Shown: positions 50,423 to 59,837, numbered from the stretch's first letter. The stretch is 64,000 nt of DNA from an uncultured Lachnospiraceae bacterium (GCA_910577275.1 CAJTMW010000002.1:159807-223806), one strand, 5' to 3'. Made by a program: numbers and translations. Notes: generated by a model from the letters alone, not told the origin.

Positions 50423-52058
50423 CGGGGTTACGAAGGAGTACCCGAAGGGTACTGTCTTTGAAGAAATTGCCAGAGAATATCAGCCGAAGTTCGAGGATAT
50501 GATTGCCCTTGTGATAGAAAACGGCAAAATCAGAGAGCTGATTAAAAAGGCGGAAAAGGACTGCGAGCTGTCTTTTCTGACTATCCGGGATAATACGGGG
50601 CACAAGACCTATGTGAGAACCGCTGAAATGACGCTTGTAAAAGCGGTTTACGACGTGCTCGGCGCGGATAAGGTCAGAAAGGTGAAAATAGAGTTTACCA
50701 TCGGGCAGGGATACTACTGCAAGGTGGATATGGATGAAAAGCTCAGCTTAAAGCATGTCAGGCAAATCGGGGAAAGGATGCGGGAGCTTGTGGAGGCGGA
50801 TTTGCCAATCACCAAGAAGTCCTACCCGATTGACGACGCCATGGAGATTTTCAGAACCCATAAAATGGACGACAAGGTGAAGCTGTTCCGGTACAGAAGA
50901 AGCTCTTTTGTCAATATTTACTGTCTGGACGGGTATTATGATTATTATTACGGATATATGCTCCCCAGCACGGGATATCTGAAATATTACGACGTAACGC
51001 TCTACGAGGGCGGAATTTTGCTGCTTCTTCCGGGAAATGAAAACCCCACGAAGCTGGAATTTTTTGAGCCCCGGGAAAAGTTTTTCAAAACCCTTGTGGA
51101 TTCCTCCGCCTGGGGGGAAATGATGGGAATCGATTCCGTGGGGGATTTGAACGATACCATCTGCAACGGCGGCCTCAACGACATGATTCTGGTGCAGGAG
51201 GCGATTCAGGAAAGGCGGATTGGCGAGATTGCCAGAAAGATTGTGGAGAAGGGCAACGTAAAGTTTGTGCTGATTGCAGGGCCATCTTCCTCCGGCAAGA
51301 CCACCTTTTCCCACAGGCTTTCCATCCAGCTTAGAACCTACGGGCTGATTCCGCATCCCATCGGAATCGACGATTACTTTGTTGACAGGGAAAAGACCCC
51401 CAGGGATGAGAACGGAGATTACAATTTCGAGTGCCTTGAGGCCATCGATATCAGGCTGTTTAACGAGGATATGAACAGGCTTCTTGCGGGAGAGCGGGTG
51501 GAGCTGCCCAGATTCAATTTCAAGCTTGGAAAGAGAGAGTATCACGGCAATTACAAGAAGCTCGGACCGGAGGACGTGCTTGTAATAGAAGGAATCCACG
51601 GATTAAATCCGGCTACCACCAGATTTATGCCGGATGAAAATAAATTTAAAATTTATATCAGCGCCCTCACCAGCCTGAACATTGACGAGCATAACCGGAT
51701 TCCCACCACCGACGGGCGGCTTCTTCGGAGGATTGCAAGGGACGCCAGGACAAGAGGCACCAGCGCCAGGAATTCCATTGCCATGTGGCCTTCGGTGAGA
51801 AGGGGCGAGGAAAATTATATTTTCCCCTATCAGGAAAGCGCGGACGAGATGTTCAATTCGGTGCTGATTTACGAGCTGGCAGTTTTGAAGCAGTATGTGG
51901 AGCCCCTTCTTTTCGGGATACGGAAAGGGGAACCGGAATATTACGAGGCCAAGCGGCTTTTGAAATTCCTTGAGTATTTCCAGGGGATTGACAGCCAGAA
52001 CGTCCCGGCCAATTCCATTTGCAGGGAGTTTATCGGCGGAAGCTGTTTCCATGTATAG
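50403..52058 (+). CDS. Nucleoside kinase with TGS-like N-terminus
   Basis: 551 residues. The ATG lies inside the end of trmK, behind AAAGGAGG, so the two are coupled. The N-terminal part (about 1-60, ITIDGVTKEYPKGTVFEEIA) resembles the TGS domain of threonyl-tRNA synthetase. The middle resembles the synthetase editing region in outline. The C-terminal kinase has the Walker A motif GPSSSGKTTFSHRL (about 290-303) and IDDYFVDREKTPRDENGDY, as in uridine kinases. The family is annotated as nucleoside or uridine kinase in Clostridia, and the true substrate is not settled. Confidence 0.88.
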   Translation: MVKITIDGVTKEYPKGTVFEEIAREYQPKFEDMIALVIENGKIRELIKKAEKDCELSFLTIRDNTGHKTYVRTAEMTLVKAVYDVLGADKVRKVKIEFTIGQGYYCKVDMDEKLSLKHVRQIGERMRELVEADLPITKKSYPIDDAMEIFRTHKMDDKVKLFRYRRSSFVNIYCLDGYYDYYYGYMLPSTGYLKYYDVTLYEGGILLLLPGNENPTKLEFFEPREKFFKTLVDSSAWGEMMGIDSVGDLNDTICNGGLNDMILVQEAIQERRIGEIARKIVEKGNVKFVLIAGPSSSGKTTFSHRLSIQLRTYGLIPHPIGIDDYFVDREKTPRDENGDYNFECLEAIDIRLFNEDMNRLLAGERVELPRFNFKLGKREYHGNYKKLGPEDVLVIEGIHGLNPATTRFMPDENKFKIYISALTSLNIDEHNRIPTTDGRLLRRIARDARTRGTSARNSIAMWPSVRRGEENYIFPYQESADEMFNSVLIYELAVLKQYVEPLLFGIRKGEPEYYEAKRLLKFLEYFQGIDSQNVPANSICREFIGGSCFHV

Positions 52059-52153
52059 CAAGATGAATTTTGCTGAGGCGGCAGAGGACGCGGCTTAAGA
52101 GAAACAGGTCATTTCGCGGAGAATGGCGGAGCCATTCCTGCGAAGATTTTATC

Positions 52154-52545
52154 AAGTAGGACAAATAATCGCGGCTGTTTACGGTACTGCCTCTGGCGGC
52201 GACGTAGCAGGTGAGGAAAGTCCGGGCTTCACAGGGCAGGATGCCGGATAACGTCCGGTGGAGGCGACTCCAAGGAAAGTGCAACAGAAATATACCGCCC
52301 GCAGGCAAAGAAGAAGGCTTTGCCGGAATTTTTGCCTGCGAGGTAAGGGTGGAAGGGTAGTGTAAGAGACTACCGCCTGACCGGTAACGGGCAGGGCACA
52401 TGTAAACCCCATCCGAAGCAAGACCAAACAGAAAGCGTCAGAGCCGGCCCGGCGAGCTTTCAGGTAGGCCGCTTGAGGCTGCCGGTAACGGCAGTCCTAG
52501 ATAGATGATTATTCAACGACATAACCCGGCTTATCGTCCTGCTTG
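52154..52545 (+). ncRNA. rnpB: RNase P RNA
   Basis: The conserved 5' core GAGGAAAGTCCGGGCTT is at about 52212, the ACAGAAA motif at about 52283, and the 3' signature ACATAACCCGGCTTAT near 52518. AAGTAGGAC at 52154 can pair with GTCCTGCTT ending at 52544, giving helix P1 and the approximate ends. The RNA cleaves tRNA leaders with the RnpA protein. After it, CCCGGCAGGA...TCCTGC (about 52553-52597) forms a hairpin with internal T5 that may end transcription. The rest of 52059-52625 holds no gene. Confidence 0.93.
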
Positions 52546-52625
52546 ATAAAGAGCCCGGCAGGAACGGGACTTTTTGTTCCGCTCCTGCGTGGGCTTAAAT
52601 TATAACCCTTTAATGCGGAGGTAAA

Positions 52626-53459
52626 ATGAACCGGAAAACGATGCTTTGCCATATGGCGTGCCGTCTGGCGGCGGGAATTATTACAATAACTATAGTTATC
52701 CCCACGTCTGCCGGTAATAGTTATGGGAAAGAAAATAAGAACCTCCCGACGCTCATTCAGGCCACCACCCTGGAAGAGGATTACAAGGCCCTTGCAAAGC
52801 TGGAGCTTGCGGTTACGCCCCTGCTTTTGGAGGAGGATTTGGAACGGGCCTTTGAAAATGTTCTGTGCAGCTGTGTGCGGATTCAGACCAGAGAGCATTA
52901 CGGCAGCGGGAGCATCTATAAAATGAGGGAGAATGAAATCATTATTGTAACGAACAGGCACGTGCTGGAGGACTTTGACGACGACAGCTGCGTGACTTTT
53001 TTTAACGGTGCGGTGGGATTCGGAGAGCTTCTGGGCACGTCAGATGAAGCGGATGTGGGATTTATCAGCATATCCACGGCCTCCTTTCCCTGGGAGGAGC
53101 TTCTTGCCTTCCGCAATGTAAGGCTGTTGGATACGGAGAGGGAAGGCGGCGCGCAGAAGGGTATGCAGCAGGAAAACAGGGCGGATGAAAGTATCCGGTT
53201 TTTCTGCCCTGATATGGCAAACTATTTTGAAACGCCCGTTATGAAATGCGGCGAACTGTCCCCGCAGGCGGTTTATCTGGAGGACTTCGGGATGGAAATG
53301 CTCTACGGCAGGGGGAGCGCAGCGCCGGGGATGTCCGGCAGCGGGGTGTTTGACGGCCGTGGAAATTATCTGGGAATGCTGACAGGGGCGACGGGAGCGG
53401 GAGAAATCGCGGCGGTGCCTTTGGAGGTGGTCAGGCGGGAATATGAAGAAATGAACTGA
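52626..53459 (+). CDS. Exported trypsin-like serine protease
   Basis: 277 residues behind GGAGG. A hydrophobic N-terminus (about 8-28) looks like a signal peptide or anchor. The trypsin-like triad can be read: His in TNRHVLEDF, Asp in DEADVGFI and Ser in APGMSGSGVFD. No PDZ domain is present, so it differs from HtrA. It stands alone after rnpB and converges with rpsT. It may process surface or envelope proteins; substrate unknown. Confidence 0.85.
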   Translation: MNRKTMLCHMACRLAAGIITITIVIPTSAGNSYGKENKNLPTLIQATTLEEDYKALAKLELAVTPLLLEEDLERAFENVLCSCVRIQTREHYGSGSIYKMRENEIIIVTNRHVLEDFDDDSCVTFFNGAVGFGELLGTSDEADVGFISISTASFPWEELLAFRNVRLLDTEREGGAQKGMQQENRADESIRFFCPDMANYFETPVMKCGELSPQAVYLEDFGMEMLYGRGSAAPGMSGSGVFDGRGNYLGMLTGATGAGEIAAVPLEVVRREYEEMN

Positions 53460-53535
53460 CCTGCAAAACAGGAGAAAATGCAGGGCGGGCTTGTGCGGAA
53501 AAGCTTCCCGGATGCTTCCCCGGACATAAAAGAGT

Positions 53536-53570
53536 ACAAAAAACCAGCTCACATAAAATATGAGCCGGTT
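53536..53570 (-). terminator. Intrinsic terminator of rpsT
   Basis: On the minus strand AACCGGCTCATAT pairs with ATGTGAGCTGGTT (13 pairs, two wobble) around TTT, followed by T6 overlap. It lies about 70 bases after the rpsT stop codon. Confidence 0.78.
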
Positions 53571-53598
53571 AAGCATGTCTATATATTATAGTAAAAAC

Positions 53599-53645
53599 AT
53601 TTATGGTTAATGCGATTTATGGCTAATGCCATATATGGCTATGCC
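53599..53645. repeat. Three imperfect copies of the rpsT 3' end
   Basis: Units ATTTATGGTTAATGCG, ATTTATGGCTAATGCC and ATATATGGCTATGCC follow each other. The last includes the rpsT stop codon, so the gene end seems to have been duplicated into the downstream region. Confidence 0.7.
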
Positions 53646-53902
53646 ATTTTGTTGACAGCCTGAGCTAAACGAGCAACTTTTCTGGAAGCCGTGTTTTTAT
53701 GATAAACACCTTTTTGGGCGGCTTTGTCAATAGTAGACGTAGCAGCAACCAGAGCCTTGGCAGCAGCATCTTTATCCTTGGCTTCGATGGCGGCAGTAAC
53801 TTTCTTGACAGCCGTCTTAACGCCGGATTTAATTGCTTTGTTTCTGGCAGCTTTGGTTCTGTTTACCAGAATTCTCTTCTTTGCAGATTTAATGTTAGCC
53901 AC
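53639..53902 (-). CDS. rpsT: 30S ribosomal protein S20
   Basis: 87 residues, rich in Lys and Ala, starting at a GTG read as MANIKSAKKR, eight bases after AGGAGG. A GTG three codons upstream abuts the ribosome site and is unlikely. S20 binds 16S rRNA early in 30S assembly. It has its own promoter and terminator and stands alone on the minus strand, as is common between core genes in Firmicutes. Confidence 0.97.
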   Translation of the reverse strand: MANIKSAKKRILVNRTKAARNKAIKSGVKTAVKKVTAAIEAKDKDAAAKALVAATSTIDKAAQKGVYHKNTASRKVARLAQAVNKMA

Positions 53903-53992
53903 GATGTACACCTCCTATTAAAATCAACGGTTGTTTGAGATGTTTCATTAATGCCGGAGACACGAACGTCTTAATGTAAACACACAGCTAAT

Positions 53993-54021
53993 ATTGTAGC
54001 CATAAAAAGGATATCTGTCAA
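53993..54021 (-). promoter_or_regulatory. Sigma-A promoter of rpsT
   Basis: On the minus strand TTGACA (complement 54016-54021) and TACAAT (complement 53993-53998) are spaced 17 bases. About 80 bases of leader precede the GTG. Confidence 0.85.
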
Positions 54022-54083
54022 TACATAATTGAAGAATATTTGGAAATTACTGTGAATAGCAAGAAACTATACGGAGGGAGATT

Positions 54084-54998
54084 ATGAGCAGTTTTAAAGT
54101 AAGGACAGATTTGGCTCTCGAGGTACGGGAAAATATGGAGGAAAACGCCAGAGAATGCCGGGGCGTTTCTGTTGAGGAGGAGTACAGGGAAGAAAGCGAA
54201 CTGAAAATTACAAAGGTAGTGATTGAAACCATGAACGGAGCAAAGGCCATGGGAAAGCCTGTGGGAACCTATGTCACCTTAGAGGCGCCGGCCATGATTC
54301 TGCCCGATGAGGATTACCACGAGGAGATATCCAGGGAGCTGGCAAGGCAGCTTAAGCAGATTATACCGGGGCTTGAGGGAGAGCTTTCGGTGATGGTGGT
54401 AGGCCTTGGAAACCGTGACGTGACGGCGGACGCTCTTGGCCCTAATGTGGTCGATAATCTGACAATCACAAGGCATATGATGAAGGAATACGGAAAAGCG
54501 GCCTTTGACAAAAAAAAGGTCCACATGGTCAGCGGCCTTGTTCCCGGCGTTATGGCAAAGACCGGAATGGAATCTCAGGAGATAATAAAGGGCGTGGTGG
54601 AAAAGACAAAGCCTGACGTTGTAATCGTTGTGGACGCCCTGGCGGCCCGCTCCACAAGGCGGCTTAACAGAACCATCCAGCTTACCAACACAGGCATTCA
54701 TCCCGGTTCCGGCGTGGGAAACCACAGAAATGCCATCACCGAGGACGCCCTTGGCGTCCCGGTAATTGCAATCGGCGTTCCCACGGTGGTGGACGCCGCC
54801 ACGATTGTGGGGGATGCCTTTGATAAAATGATGCGTCAGGCGGGGGAGGAGCCTCTTGACATACAGGACGAATTGATGGCCGGGCTGGGAGAGCTTTATA
54901 ACATGTATGTGACGGGTAAGGATGTGGATTATGAGATTAAGCAAATCAGCCATATTATCTGCGATGCGTTAAACAGCGCCCTTGAGGCAGGCGCATAA
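54084..54998 (+). CDS. gpr: Spore germination protease GPR
   Basis: 304 residues behind GGAGGGAG. GPR is made in the forespore as a zymogen and degrades small acid-soluble spore proteins at germination. Recognisable parts are FKVRTDLALEVRE at the start (the propeptide region), VVGLGNRDVTADALGPNVVDNL (read about 112-133), and VVDALAARSTRRLNRTIQLTNTGIHPGSGVGNHR. Its presence with spoIIP shows a spore former. spoIIP follows at once, the usual gene order. Confidence 0.96.
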   Translation: MSSFKVRTDLALEVRENMEENARECRGVSVEEEYREESELKITKVVIETMNGAKAMGKPVGTYVTLEAPAMILPDEDYHEEISRELARQLKQIIPGLEGELSVMVVGLGNRDVTADALGPNVVDNLTITRHMMKEYGKAAFDKKKVHMVSGLVPGVMAKTGMESQEIIKGVVEKTKPDVVIVVDALAARSTRRLNRTIQLTNTGIHPGSGVGNHRNAITEDALGVPVIAIGVPTVVDAATIVGDAFDKMMRQAGEEPLDIQDELMAGLGELYNMYVTGKDVDYEIKQISHIICDALNSALEAGA

Positions 54999-55054
54999 GC
55001 AGGAGACCTAAATATCCGCGGTCAGGCATATACTTTCATAGCGGGGTGCTTGCT

Positions 55055-56383
55055 GTGAAAGGAAATCAGTGGAAAAACAATTTAAAAAAGAAAGTGATGG
55101 CGGGACTTATTGCGGCCTGCGGCGTGTGCTGCATCATAAGCCTTGTGCGGGGAGGAAAAGGCGGCGATGGGCAGAAGCCGGGGCTTGTGCAGTATGCGGC
55201 CGGGTTTTTGAACGACTGCATGGCGAGAGCGTATTTTCAGATTCCGGCTTTTCTGGAAGACAAGGAGAACGGCGTCCGGGAAGGGAAAGCCGTGGAAAGA
55301 ATTCTTACCAGGCAGTTTCCTCTATATAGCTACCTTGCCGCCGGCGCGGAGCCGGAGCGGGAAAAAGAGGATGCCGCAACGGCGGAGCTTGTGCGCAGGC
55401 AGGAGGGCTCTGACGAAGACGTGAAGAATATTGACGAGGAGCATCTTGACTACGGCGACGATGCGCTTCATATAGAAAATGACATTTTAAAGGAAATGGA
55501 AAGAGAAAACAATACAGGAAGCAGTACGGAAAGAGGGGAAGCGCAGGAAGAAGCAGGAGAGGAAACGGCGGCGGAGGAAGAACAGCATGTGGAAGAATCC
55601 GGTGTATTTGAGGCGGCGGCCTATCCGGCCTATACCTATGACTGGTCGGAAAAATGGGATTACGAGGCGTTAGTGTCCAATTTTTACGCAGTAGATAATT
55701 CCACCCAGCTTCGGGAGGAGTATATGGATTTAAACAAGCTTCTCTATCAGGACCTGACTGTCAACGAGGAAGCGGAAGGGCCGCAGATACTGATTTACCA
55801 TACCCACGCCAGCGAAAGCTTTATTGACTCTGTTCCCGGAGACGCCTCCACCACGATTTCAGGGGCGGGAGAGAGGCTGGCGAATCTTTTGCGGGATGAG
55901 TACGGCTTTCAGGTGATGCACCATACGGGAGTTTATGACATAGAGCGGGACGACGCCTACAATGCCTCTCTCCCGGAGCTTGAAAAAATTCTGGCGGAAA
56001 ATCCTACCATAGAGGTGGTCATCGACCTTCACCGGGACGCGGTGGCCGGGGACAGGAAGCTGGTAATGGACTTACAGGGGCGTCCCACGGCAAGGTTCAT
56101 GTTCTTTAACGGATTGAGCTACGGGCGCAAAAACGGGGAAATCACTTATCTGGAAAACCCTTACATACAGGAAAATCTTGCGTTTTCCTTTCAGGTTCAG
56201 GTGGCGGCCAACGAGTATTACCCCGGAATCGCGCGGAAAATTTACCTGAAAGCCTACCGTTACAATATGCATTTAAAGCCGAAGTGTATGCTGATAGAGC
56301 TGGGCGCCCAGAATAATACGGTGGAGGAGATTATGAACGCCTGCGAGCCCTTAGCGCACATCCTTGCCATTGTGCTAAAATAA
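55055..56383 (+). CDS. spoIIP: Stage II sporulation protein P
   Basis: 442 residues from a GTG at 55055 (GTG 55046 also possible). One membrane segment near the N-terminus (VMAGLIAACGVCCIISLV) anchors it. An acidic low-complexity linker (about 90-185) joins it to the peptidoglycan amidase/endopeptidase domain, with LIYHTHASESF (metal His and Glu), VVIDLHRDAV and LIELGAQNNT. SpoIIP acts with SpoIID to thin septal wall during engulfment. A CATATACTT element just upstream could be part of a SigE-type -10. Confidence 0.95.
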   Translation: MKGNQWKNNLKKKVMAGLIAACGVCCIISLVRGGKGGDGQKPGLVQYAAGFLNDCMARAYFQIPAFLEDKENGVREGKAVERILTRQFPLYSYLAAGAEPEREKEDAATAELVRRQEGSDEDVKNIDEEHLDYGDDALHIENDILKEMERENNTGSSTERGEAQEEAGEETAAEEEQHVEESGVFEAAAYPAYTYDWSEKWDYEALVSNFYAVDNSTQLREEYMDLNKLLYQDLTVNEEAEGPQILIYHTHASESFIDSVPGDASTTISGAGERLANLLRDEYGFQVMHHTGVYDIERDDAYNASLPELEKILAENPTIEVVIDLHRDAVAGDRKLVMDLQGRPTARFMFFNGLSYGRKNGEITYLENPYIQENLAFSFQVQVAANEYYPGIARKIYLKAYRYNMHLKPKCMLIELGAQNNTVEEIMNACEPLAHILAIVLK

Positions 56384-56464
56384 ATTATGTGCTAAAATAC
56401 GAAAACAATGACTAATATCCAATCAGCATCCGTCAGGAAGCGCGTTGAACCGGAACAGGAGAAA

Positions 56465-56557
56465 GAGTGAAAGATAAATCTTTCACTCCAAAGAGTTTGT
56501 GTCTGCTTTGCATCCACAAACTCCGTTTATGCGCACGGACTCAGCAAAGCTGAGTCC
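56465..56557 (+). repeat. Three consecutive perfect hairpins before lepA
   Basis: GAGTGAAAGA/TCTTTCACTC (56465-56488), GAGTTTGTG/CACAAACTC (56493-56523) and GGACTCAGC/GCTGAGTCC (56537-56557) follow one another. None has a T run. They may stabilise or process the message between spoIIP and lepA. Confidence 0.7.
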
Positions 56558-56585
56558 AAAAAGCAGCGCAGAAAAGAGGAAAATT

Positions 56586-58400
56586 ATGACAGACAATAAC
56601 CAAAGCAAAATCAGAAATTTCTGTATCGTGGCGCATATCGACCATGGGAAGTCCACGCTGGCGGACAGAATCATAGAAAAAACAGGGCTTTTAACCAGCC
56701 GGGAAATGCAGGACCAGGTTCTTGACAACATGGAGCTGGAGAGGGAACGGGGCATCACCATCAAGGCGCAGACGGTCCGCACCATTTATAAGGCAAAGAA
56801 CGGGGAGGAATACATTTTTAACCTGATTGACACGCCGGGACATGTGGATTTTAACTATGAGGTCAGCCGGAGTCTGGCCGCCTGCGACGGAGCGATTCTG
56901 GTGGTGGACGCCGCGCAGGGAATCGAGGCTCAGACCCTTGCCAACGTTTATCTGGCGCTGGACCATAATCTTGAGGTGTTTCCGGTGATAAACAAGATAG
57001 ATTTGCCGAGCGCGGAGCCGGAGCGTGTCAAAAATGAAATAGAGGATGTCATCGGCATAGAGGCTCAGGACGCTCCGCTGATTTCCGCAAAGAACGGCGT
57101 CGGAATCGAGGAGGTCCTCGAAGCCGTTGTGGAAAAGATTCCGGCGCCGAAGGGAAGCCCGGACAATCCGCTTAAGGCGCTTATTTTTGATTCCGTTTAC
57201 GATTCCTATAAGGGGGTAATCGTGTTCTGCCGTATCATGGAGGGCAGAGTTTCAAAGGGGACAGGCATCAAAATGATGGCGACGAAGGCCACCGCGGAGG
57301 TGGTGGAGGTGGGATATTTCGGCGCGGGGCAGTTTATTCCCTGCGAGGAGCTTTCCGCCGGTATGGTCGGTTATCTCACGGCTTCCATCAAAAATGTGAA
57401 GGACACGGCGGTGGGCGATACCATTACCGACGCCAAAAATCCCTGCGCGGAGCCCCTTCCCGGCTATAAGAAGGTAAATTCCATGGTTTACTGCGGCGTT
57501 TATCCGGCGGACGGCGCAAAATATCCCGACCTTCGGGACGCACTGGAAAAGCTGCAGCTAAACGATGCTTCTCTGCGCTATGAGCCGGAGACCTCCATTG
57601 CCCTTGGCTTTGGTTTCCGCTGCGGTTTTCTGGGGCTTTTGCACCTTGAAATTATTCAGGAGCGTCTGGAGAGAGAGTACAATCTGGATTTGGTGACAAC
57701 TGCGCCGGGCGTTATTTATAAGGTACATAAGACGGACGGCGAGGTGATTGAGCTGACCAATCCTTCCAATCTGCCCGACCCCTCCGTGATTGAATACATG
57801 GAGGAGCCTGTGGTCTCGGCGGAAATCATGGTGACCACGGAGTTTATCGGCCCTATTATGGAGCTTTGCCAGGAGCGGCGGGGAAGATATCTGGGCATGG
57901 AATATATGGAGGCTTCAAGAGCGCTCCTTAAATATGAGCTGCCGCTCAATGAGATTATCTACGACTTTTTTGACGCGTTAAAGTCCCGTTCCAGAGGCTA
58001 CGCTTCCTTTGACTATGAGCTGAAGGGCTACGAGCTTTCGGAGCTTGTGAAGCTGGATATTCTGATTAACAGGGAGGAAGTGGACGCCTTATCCTTCATC
58101 GTCCACAAGGACAGCGCATACGAGCGGGGCAGGAAGATGTGCGAGAAATTGAAGGACGAAATTCCGAGGCATCTGTTTGAAATTCCCATTCAGGCGGCAA
58201 TCGGCGGCAAGATTATCGCAAGGGAAACCGTGAAGGCCATGCGCAAGGACGTGCTTGCCAAGTGCTACGGCGGCGATATCACCCGAAAGAAAAAGCTTCT
58301 GGAAAAACAGAAGGAGGGAAAGAAAAGAATGCGCCAGATTGGAAACGTGGAGATACCCCAGAAAGCGTTTATGTCCGTGTTAAAGCTGGACAACCAGTAG
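56586..58400 (+). CDS. lepA: Elongation factor 4
   Basis: 604 residues from the ATG behind GAGG. A translational GTPase that back-translocates or helps ribosome assembly. G motifs: AHIDHGKSTLAD (G1), ERERGITIKAQT (G2), DTPGHVDF (G3), NKIDLP (G4). The C-terminal domain ends KEGKKRMRQIGNVEIPQKAF, typical of LepA. hemW follows after 5 bases, a common pairing. Confidence 0.98.
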   Translation: MTDNNQSKIRNFCIVAHIDHGKSTLADRIIEKTGLLTSREMQDQVLDNMELERERGITIKAQTVRTIYKAKNGEEYIFNLIDTPGHVDFNYEVSRSLAACDGAILVVDAAQGIEAQTLANVYLALDHNLEVFPVINKIDLPSAEPERVKNEIEDVIGIEAQDAPLISAKNGVGIEEVLEAVVEKIPAPKGSPDNPLKALIFDSVYDSYKGVIVFCRIMEGRVSKGTGIKMMATKATAEVVEVGYFGAGQFIPCEELSAGMVGYLTASIKNVKDTAVGDTITDAKNPCAEPLPGYKKVNSMVYCGVYPADGAKYPDLRDALEKLQLNDASLRYEPETSIALGFGFRCGFLGLLHLEIIQERLEREYNLDLVTTAPGVIYKVHKTDGEVIELTNPSNLPDPSVIEYMEEPVVSAEIMVTTEFIGPIMELCQERRGRYLGMEYMEASRALLKYELPLNEIIYDFFDALKSRSRGYASFDYELKGYELSELVKLDILINREEVDALSFIVHKDSAYERGRKMCEKLKDEIPRHLFEIPIQAAIGGKIIARETVKAMRKDVLAKCYGGDITRKKKLLEKQKEGKKRMRQIGNVEIPQKAFMSVLKLDNQ

Positions 58401-58405
58401 GACGG

Positions 58406-59767
58406 ATGATGAGAGAAAGTACAAGGATGAAGGACGGTACGCAGATGAAAGGCGGGAGAAAGGAATCCTCCTGTATATCGACAGGTACTCGGGCCGGCCG
58501 GCGGCTTGGCCTGTATATCCACATTCCCTTTTGCGTGCAAAAATGCCTGTACTGCGATTTCCTTTCCGCCCTGGCGGGAGAAGGGGAGAGGGAGCGCTAT
58601 GTGGAGGCTCTTTGCAGGGAAATTGTCAGGGAGGGGAAAACGTATGCGGATTATACGGTAAGGACGATATATATCGGGGGAGGAACGCCCTCCCTTCTTT
58701 CGGGAGACCTTATTTTACGTATACTGACGCTTGTTTACCGCTGCTTTCAGGTAGAAAAGGACTGCGAGATTTCCCTGGAGGCCAATCCGGGGACGGTTAC
58801 AGACGATAAGCTAAAGGACTGGCGCAGAGCCGGCGTCAACAGGATAAGCCTAGGCGCTCAGTCCCTGCAGGATGAGGAGTTAAAGGCTCTTGGCCGGATT
58901 CACGACAGTCAGACTTTTTTTGACACCTATAATTTAATTATTGAATCAGGATTTAATAATATAAATATTGATTTAATGTCCGGTATTCCGTGTCAAAGCC
59001 TTGACAGCTACAGGGATACGCTGGAGAAGGTGGTGAGCCTGAAAAAAAGGCCGCCCCATATTTCCGCCTACGGACTGATTGTGGAGGAGGGCACGCCTTT
59101 TTTCGAAAATACGCCGCAGCTTCCCGACGAGGACTGCGAAAGGGAAATGTATGCCCTGACAGGAGAACTTCTGGCAAAATTCGGGTATTGCAGGTATGAG
59201 ATATCCAATTATGCCCTTCCGGGATATGAGTGCAGGCATAATATCGGATACTGGCGGAGGGAAAATTATCTGGGGCTTGGTCTTGGGGCTGCTTCCCTTA
59301 TTGAAAATGTCAGGTTCCGCAATTCGCGGGATATGAGGAGATATGAGCAAATGCAGGAATTGTCCCGTGAAAGCGGACAGGGGCAGGAGAAAATATTGCC
59401 CGGCGTAAGCAGACAGGGGCAGGAGAAAGCGTTGCCCGGCGTAAGCAGACAGGGGCAGGAGAAGACATTGTCCGGCGGAAGCGAAGCATTTCATAAAGAA
59501 CAACAGGTGTTATCTATAGAGGAACAGATGGAGGAATTCATGTTTCTGGGGCTTCGCATGACAAAGGGGGTAAGCCGGGAGGAATTTTTCAGGGCTTTCG
59601 GGAGGGACATCGATGAAGTCTACCCGGGAATCGTGGAGAATTTCTGCAAAAAGGGACTGCTCAGAGAGCGGAAGGATGGTAAGACCGGCGAAGCATGGAT
59701 AAGCCTGACGGACTATGGCATGGACATAAGTAATTATGTGATGGCGGACTTCCTCCTTACGGTTTAA
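58406..59767 (+). CDS. hemW: HemW radical SAM haem chaperone with internal repeat
   Basis: About 453 residues from ATG 58406; starts at 58427 or 58445 are also possible because family sequence begins only at LGLYIHIPFC. The radical SAM cluster is CVQKCLYC (CxxxCxxC), followed by YIGGGTPSLL and RISLGAQS. HemW carries haem to respiratory enzymes and is often misnamed coproporphyrinogen oxidase. Before the C-terminal IEEQMEEFMFLGLRMTKGVS part, three near-perfect 12-residue units (SRQGQEKALPGV type) are inserted, where the family has a short loop. Confidence 0.95.
   Translation: MMRESTRMKDGTQMKGGRKESSCISTGTRAGRRLGLYIHIPFCVQKCLYCDFLSALAGEGERERYVEALCREIVREGKTYADYTVRTIYIGGGTPSLLSGDLILRILTLVYRCFQVEKDCEISLEANPGTVTDDKLKDWRRAGVNRISLGAQSLQDEELKALGRIHDSQTFFDTYNLIIESGFNNINIDLMSGIPCQSLDSYRDTLEKVVSLKKRPPHISAYGLIVEEGTPFFENTPQLPDEDCEREMYALTGELLAKFGYCRYEISNYALPGYECRHNIGYWRRENYLGLGLGAASLIENVRFRNSRDMRRYEQMQELSRESGQGQEKILPGVSRQGQEKALPGVSRQGQEKTLSGGSEAFHKEQQVLSIEEQMEEFMFLGLRMTKGVSREEFFRAFGRDIDEVYPGIVENFCKKGLLRERKDGKTGEAWISLTDYGMDISNYVMADFLLTV
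59372..59479 (+). repeat. Three in-frame 36-bp units in hemW
   Basis: Units at 59372-59407, 59408-59443 and 59444-59479 share ACAGGGGCAGGAGAA and TTG-CCC-GGC. They encode SGQGQEKILPGV, SRQGQEKALPGV and SRQGQEKTLSGG. The near-identity points to recent expansion. Confidence 0.95.
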
Positions 59768-59784
59768 ATATTTTTGGGAAAGGC

Positions 59785-59812
59785 ACAGAGGGGCTTTCGG
59801 GGTCATAGAATA
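59785..59812 (+). promoter_or_regulatory. Possible SigK/SigE-type promoter before sigK
   Basis: AC at 59785 and CATAGAATA at 59804-59812 are 17 bases apart, matching the SigK form AC-(16/17)-CATAnnnTA; the -10 also fits SigE. It lies 26 bases before the TTG start. The elements are short, so chance is possible. Confidence 0.45.
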
Positions 59813-59837
59813 ATAAAAATGACTTTGGGGGCGCCCT

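Noticed and set aside
58262..58405. Upstream extension of hemW overlapping lepA
   Set aside because: The extra 48 codons lie inside lepA in another frame, have no ribosome site and no family similarity.
59372..59479. CRISPR array
   Set aside because: The 36-base period is suggestive of a CRISPR repeat, but the units are contiguous without spacers, in frame, and inside hemW.
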